NCBI RefSeq assembly: GCF_000010185.1
Contig: NC_010371.1
Span: 124,001-188,000, forward strand
Direction: 5' to 3'
Length of the DNA: 64,000 nt
Source of the DNA: Finegoldia magna ATCC 29328
GTDB taxonomy: Bacteria; Bacillota; Clostridia; Tissierellales; Peptoniphilaceae
A program made the position numbers and the translations under genes. Below, one piece after another: positions 60,866-64,000 of the stretch; within the stretch, counting starts at the first letter, position 1, and each line of letters begins with the position of its first letter. The notes beneath the pieces were generated by a model. It did no database searches. It was given only the letters and a program-made list of their open reading frames with translations, and was not told where the DNA came from.

Positions 60866-61451
60866 TCAACTCACCTCTTTCGTCAAAATTGAACAACGCC
60901 TCTTCTTTAGGTTTACCTTTTTTATATTTCTCGGCTATCATCTTGCGATATTCTTTTGTTTCTACTCTATAGTTTATTAATCCGACATAGTTGTTTTCTT
61001 TTTTATCGACTAAAACTTTATTGTTCAATAATTGAGTGTAATCATTTTTATTTAATATCTCACCAGATTTTATATCAAACTGTGTCATTTGGTCTTCTTT
61101 AAAAACAAATCTCTTTCTTTTTTTGTTATTTAACATATTATAGAAGTTTTGATTAACTTCTGTTTTATATGTCAATTTATTCACTCCAAATTTACCACGA
61201 TATAACTTCTTAAGATAATCTTCCATATTTAAATTATCTTTTTTAACAAAGCCAATCATTGCTATTGGAACTACTGTTAAAAATATTAGATAAGCTATTA
61301 TGTTCATCTTTAAAAACTTAGATAAAATTATTGTCTCTAAAATTGCTAAAACTAAGCCACTTCCTAAAGCCAATAATTTTCTTTTAGTAAGATTTAAAAA
61401 TATCTTATTTTCATATTCTGAAATATCTCTTGGTATGTTAACCTGTATCAA
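60852..61451 (-). CDS. PrgI/VirB3-like conjugation membrane protein
   Basis: 199 residues. The N-terminal IQVNIPRDISEYENKIFLNLTKRKL motif and two membrane helices (about 28-48 and 51-68) are typical of PrgI-family proteins, which link to VirB4 as VirB3 does. A charged cytoplasmic C-terminal part (70-199) is longer than in minimal members. It is directly upstream of virB4 and overlapping it. Confidence 0.85.
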   Translation of the reverse strand: MIQVNIPRDISEYENKIFLNLTKRKLLALGSGLVLAILETIILSKFLKMNIIAYLIFLTVVPIAMIGFVKKDNLNMEDYLKKLYRGKFGVNKLTYKTEVNQNFYNMLNNKKRKRFVFKEDQMTQFDIKSGEILNKNDYTQLLNNKVLVDKKENNYVGLINYRVETKEYRKMIAEKYKKGKPKEEALFNFDERGELIGII

Positions 61452-61462
61452 AATTATTCCTC

Positions 61463-62482
61463 CTAATTAAAAGCTCCGCCTGTTGCTAAGTTCGCTACTT
61501 GTTTTGATTTCTTAAATAACGTCAATGTAGTTAAACTCATTAGCATACTACCTGCAATTACCTTCAAGCTTAGTGTAAACGCACTTCCTATTCCTAATGA
61601 TTGCATCGTTTTTGCTGGATCTGCCGATGAAAATACCTTAATAAATGTTTGAGGACTTGCAACTAAACCATTAAATAAAACATTACCAATTCCTTTTCCA
61701 CCTTCTATCGCATTAAACACATTTAAAAACAATTGTGTTGATATCTTTGTGGCGACTAATATAAGCAAAATATTTAACCCTATACTTAAAATCGTCTTTA
61801 AGTATGTAAATCCAGTATTAGCCCATTGCTCACAGCTTATTGATGCAACAGCTATTGGTGCAGCAAAATAATAAAGTATACAGTCTACCATTACGCCTAG
61901 AATATAGAATCCAATCATTAGAGATATTGCCAACATTGCAATTGCCCCTAGTGCAAATAATAAAACCAATATTATTGATGATAGTTTTAAGGTGCTAGCC
62001 ATGTTATCTATTATTTCATCTTTGATTGAACCGTCAGAATTTAACATGCCAACTAATACCGCATTTGCCGAGTATGCATGATCTATAGTCGTAATGTTAG
62101 CAAAATTTTCCACATATCCTGCAAACCCAGACACTACCGATAAAAACATTTCTTGAACACTTTCAATTAATATTTTTATTATCATAATTCTAAAAAAGAA
62201 TTTTAAAGGTATTACTATACCTTGTGCCTGAACAGCATCCTGCTTGGATGCCATTGAATACAGACCTAATACAAATCCTATTGCTAGTATCGTGTAAGCC
62301 ACAGCTAATATTATATTGTTTAACCCTGATAATGTTTGATTGCTTAGCATTGTTCCAGATGGCGATAAAAACATATTCATGTTTTGTCTTGTAAAAAATC
62401 CACCGACTTTGGCTGTAACATCTTGCATTTCAATCATAAATTTAAAAAGCGAAAGAATCGCTTCACAAAACATCTTCCACAT
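61463..62482 (-). CDS. VirB6/TrbL-like polytopic channel protein
   Basis: 339 residues with about six membrane helices, including a long central pair (about 160-220) and a C-terminal helix before a KKSKQ segment. It is Gly/Ala/Met-rich with an amphipathic N-terminal helix. Size, topology and position (before PrgI and VirB4) match the VirB6/TrbL-type inner-membrane component of Gram-positive conjugation systems. It abuts the upstream gene with no gap. Confidence 0.75.
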   Translation of the reverse strand: MWKMFCEAILSLFKFMIEMQDVTAKVGGFFTRQNMNMFLSPSGTMLSNQTLSGLNNIILAVAYTILAIGFVLGLYSMASKQDAVQAQGIVIPLKFFFRIMIIKILIESVQEMFLSVVSGFAGYVENFANITTIDHAYSANAVLVGMLNSDGSIKDEIIDNMASTLKLSSIILVLLFALGAIAMLAISLMIGFYILGVMVDCILYYFAAPIAVASISCEQWANTGFTYLKTILSIGLNILLILVATKISTQLFLNVFNAIEGGKGIGNVLFNGLVASPQTFIKVFSSADPAKTMQSLGIGSAFTLSLKVIAGSMLMSLTTLTLFKKSKQVANLATGGAFN

Positions 62483-63079
62483 TTAAAAGACTCCTTTCAA
62501 AAATATACTAAAGTTAATTACTAAAGGAGAATTCCAATCTATTCCGGGATTTGTCGTAAGCTTTGGTAAACTTGTTAAAAGAGTTGCTGAAATAAGAACA
62601 ATTACACCACCACCAAATAACGCCGCTGATTTATATATTTGTTGTGCTGATTGTGCACTTAAAGCTATCCCAAACTGTATCATAGACCATGCGATTGTTA
62701 GAGCTGCACCATATTTTAGAAAATATATACTAGCATCTAATAATCCATCAAATTTTAATTGTCCATTTGTTCCGACTGCACCTATTGCAAAAAGCAAAAA
62801 TAGACCAAACGCAACTGTGTAAAATCCTGTCATTAATTTTGATGTATCTGTTAACCCTTCTGCTAAATGTGAACCTATCATTACTAATCCACCAACTATA
62901 GTTATTGTGCTAAATATCTTTACTATGTTAGCTATTAGATTATAGTGTGCATTAAACACTTCTGATAATGGGTTAGAATCTACTGTTTGAGCAAAAGAAA
63001 TTGAAGATAAGTTATGAGATACAAGAATTACTAATAAAAAGAAAATCCCTATTTTATAAATATTTTTATTTTTTCTCAA
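62483..63079 (-). CDS. Polytopic secretion-system membrane protein
   Basis: 198 residues: a signal-like N-terminus (residues 9-31) followed by about four hydrophobic helices, Gly/Ala-rich, ending LKGVF. It could be a second pilin/VirB2-like or a small VirB6-like channel subunit. The start is TTG behind AAGGAG. It is separated from the upstream pilin-like gene by two strong hairpins. Confidence 0.65.
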   Translation of the reverse strand: MRKNKNIYKIGIFFLLVILVSHNLSSISFAQTVDSNPLSEVFNAHYNLIANIVKIFSTITIVGGLVMIGSHLAEGLTDTSKLMTGFYTVAFGLFLLFAIGAVGTNGQLKFDGLLDASIYFLKYGAALTIAWSMIQFGIALSAQSAQQIYKSAALFGGGVIVLISATLLTSLPKLTTNPGIDWNSPLVINFSIFLKGVF

Positions 63080-63095
63080 TTTTTACTCCTTATAT

Positions 63096-63139
63096 ATTGT
63101 GATTAGCCCTATATATAAACACAGGGCTAAGATCACAAT
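63096..63139 (-). promoter_or_regulatory. Long intercistronic hairpin (proximal)
   Basis: ATTGTGAT + TAGCCCT pair with AGGGCTA + ATCACAAT on the minus strand (15 bp with a 2-nt bulge). It lies directly before the ribosome site of the gene at 63079, with no T-run. Candidate mRNA-stabilising or processing element. Confidence 0.65.
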
Positions 63140-63147
63140 TTTAAATT

Positions 63148-63177
63148 AGCAAAGAATACCCACTTTAATTCTTTGCT
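63148..63177 (-). promoter_or_regulatory. Intercistronic hairpin after pilin-like gene (distal)
   Basis: AGCAAAGAAT and ATTCTTTGCT form a perfect 10-bp stem with a 10-nt loop, 8 nt after the pilin-like stop codon. It would protect the 3' end of a short pilin mRNA. Confidence 0.65.
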
Positions 63178-63184
63178 TTTTATC

Positions 63185-63577
63185 TTAAGACATGAAGTAT
63201 TTAACTATTGTTGGCAATGATAATCCAAGTATGATTAAAGCTACTCCACCAATGAATTGGTATAATTGCGATTGTAGTTGTTGTCCGTTATTGACAGCTG
63301 AAAAACCACTTGCAATACCAATTGCCGCTAATATAGCCCCTACTAAAGCCATTAATTTACCAAAAAATGATACAACTTCAATCATGAAGTCATTTGCTTT
63401 TTTTGAAGCTCCTGTGTTAATGATTCCTGCTGCAAATCCAGTTCTTACTGTTAGAATATACGCAGCCATAATAGCCAAAGTGGCTAAAATTATTACATAT
63501 TTGTGTTCTTTAATAAAAGTTTTCGCTTTACTTAAAAAGCTGTCTTGATTATTCAAGGCAAGTGTACTTGTATTCAT
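63185..63577 (-). CDS. Pilin/VirB2-like small membrane protein
   Basis: 130 residues: a charged N-terminus, then three hydrophobic segments (about 28-50, 68-90, 106-128) rich in Ala/Gly/Ile, similar in layout to VirB2/TrbC and the small 'Maff2'-like proteins that open Gram-positive conjugation operons. AAAGGAG precedes the ATG. It is the first gene after the GTGGGTATAAC promoter at 63667 (leader ~80 nt), and two hairpins follow, which fits a highly expressed structural subunit. Confidence 0.65.
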   Translation of the reverse strand: MNTSTLALNNQDSFLSKAKTFIKEHKYVIILATLAIMAAYILTVRTGFAAGIINTGASKKANDFMIEVVSFFGKLMALVGAILAAIGIASGFSAVNNGQQLQSQLYQFIGGVALIILGLSLPTIVKYFMS

Positions 63578-63666
63578 GTATTTTCAATCTCCTTTTTAAT
63601 ATTTATATGATAGTTTTTTCAAAAGTGGGTTTTGTTTTTAATAAAAAAACCACCATTTACATCCTT

Positions 63667-63697
63667 GTTATACCCACGATAAAGATGTATTTGAGAT
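63667..63697 (-). promoter_or_regulatory. Shared GTGGGTATAAC promoter, site 5 (secretion operon)
   Basis: On the minus strand TCAA (plus 63691-63694) lies 13 nt before GTGGGTATAAC (plus 63667-63677), followed by AAGGAT as at site 4. It drives the type IV secretion genes. Confidence 0.65.
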
Positions 63698-63781
63698 AAA
63701 AACATTCACCTTTTACGCTAAATTGCATAAATACCGAATTAATTGCCATAAATGAGGACAGTAAAACTACCATATAAGCAT

Positions 63782-63816
63782 AAAAAAAGAACACCGCTAC
63801 TGCGATGAACTCTTTT
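63782..63816 (-). terminator. Terminator before secretion-operon promoter
   Basis: On the minus strand AGAGTTCATCGC pairs with GCGGTGTTCTTT (two mismatches, some G-U) around AGTA, followed by a T-run. It closes the gene at 63827. Confidence 0.7.
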
Positions 63817-63826
63817 CGTAATTATT

Positions 63827-64000
63827 CTAATATTTTTCTCTGAAATTTTTTAAACTTTTCTTTGAAACTTCGCTAAGATTTTCGCCTATTTCTCTCATTG
63901 TTAAAGTATCATCTACGAAAATATTAGAAGGCTCATATTCAATATCTTTTTGAAGCTTTTCTCTACGTTCTATATATTTCTTTATTTCAAGTTCATTCAT
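63827..64000 (-). CDS. Small helical protein, 5' end at window edge
   Basis: The frame starts with ATG at the very last bases of the window (64000) and runs 57 codons to TAG at 63827; the true start may lie outside. The peptide (MNELEIKKYIERREKLQKD to NFREKY) is charged and helical. No family is recognised. A terminator follows, so it belongs to a separate upstream transcript. Confidence 0.55.
   Translation of the reverse strand: MNELEIKKYIERREKLQKDIEYEPSNIFVDDTLTMREIGENLSEVSKKSLKNFREKY

Overview
This window is AT-rich, low-GC Gram-positive DNA (Bacillota). The signs are sortases, LPXTG-like sorting signals, cell-wall-binding CWB2 repeats, strong Shine-Dalgarno sites and frequent TTG/GTG starts. 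CWB2 repeats, Cna_B adhesins and an IStron-like element point to an anaerobic clostridial or anaerobic-coccus host (Peptostreptococcaceae or Tissierellia-like). That placement is an inference; no rRNA or tRNA marker is present. The content is that of a large conjugative element (ICE or plasmid). Almost every gene lies on the minus strand, so transcription runs from high to low coordinates. No relaxase, VirD4 coupling protein or integrase is visible, so the window is only part of the element.

Layout in transcription order. 63.6-46.2 kb is a type IV secretion operon: a pilin-like protein, two polytopic membrane proteins, a PrgI/VirB3-like protein, a VirB4 ATPase, a giant 2507-residue membrane protein ending in cell-wall hydrolase domains, several unknown envelope proteins, a membrane-tethered NERD nuclease and an RHH regulator, closed by a strong terminator. 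46.1-34.9 kb starts with a small coiled-coil gene cut by an IscB transposon, then a lipoprotein, topoisomerase III, small membrane proteins, a family-B DNA polymerase split into an exonuclease-like ORF and a polymerase-PrimPol-PriCT ORF, a membrane-tethered Mrr-like nuclease and a CWB2-anchored thermonuclease. 34.9-31.7 kb holds a surface protein, a 26-residue-repeat protein and a second NERD nuclease. 31.6-27.1 kb is an IS island: intact IS3, broken IS1182 and a TnpB element. 26.0-15.1 kb is a sortase pilus/adhesin operon: lipoprotein, class B sortase, major pilin, class C sortase, small anchored protein and a 2064-residue Cna_B adhesin. 14.9-12.2 kb is a CWB2-G5-CAP surface protein. 12.1-9.9 kb is an NgoFVII-like type II restriction-modification pair. 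9.8-0.3 kb holds envelope proteins split by a TnpB element, a large unknown protein, a SpoVK/CbxX-like AAA+ ATPase and a decayed IStron (3' half of a group I intron plus tnpB).

The most notable unexplained signal is an identical 11-bp promoter core, GTGGGTATAAC. It lies 12-14 bp behind a YCAA element just upstream of five separate transcription units: the secretion operon, the coiled-coil/lipoprotein/topoisomerase operon, the surface-protein/NERD operon, the pilus operon and the 8.9-9.8 kb membrane gene. It looks like a -10 box for a dedicated, sigma-B-like sigma factor, or a box for an element-specific regulator, that would switch on transfer and surface genes together.

Taken together, the element appears to carry its own mating apparatus, adhesive surface, polymerase/primase and topoisomerase, host protection by restriction-modification, and an unusual number of nucleases anchored at the membrane or wall.
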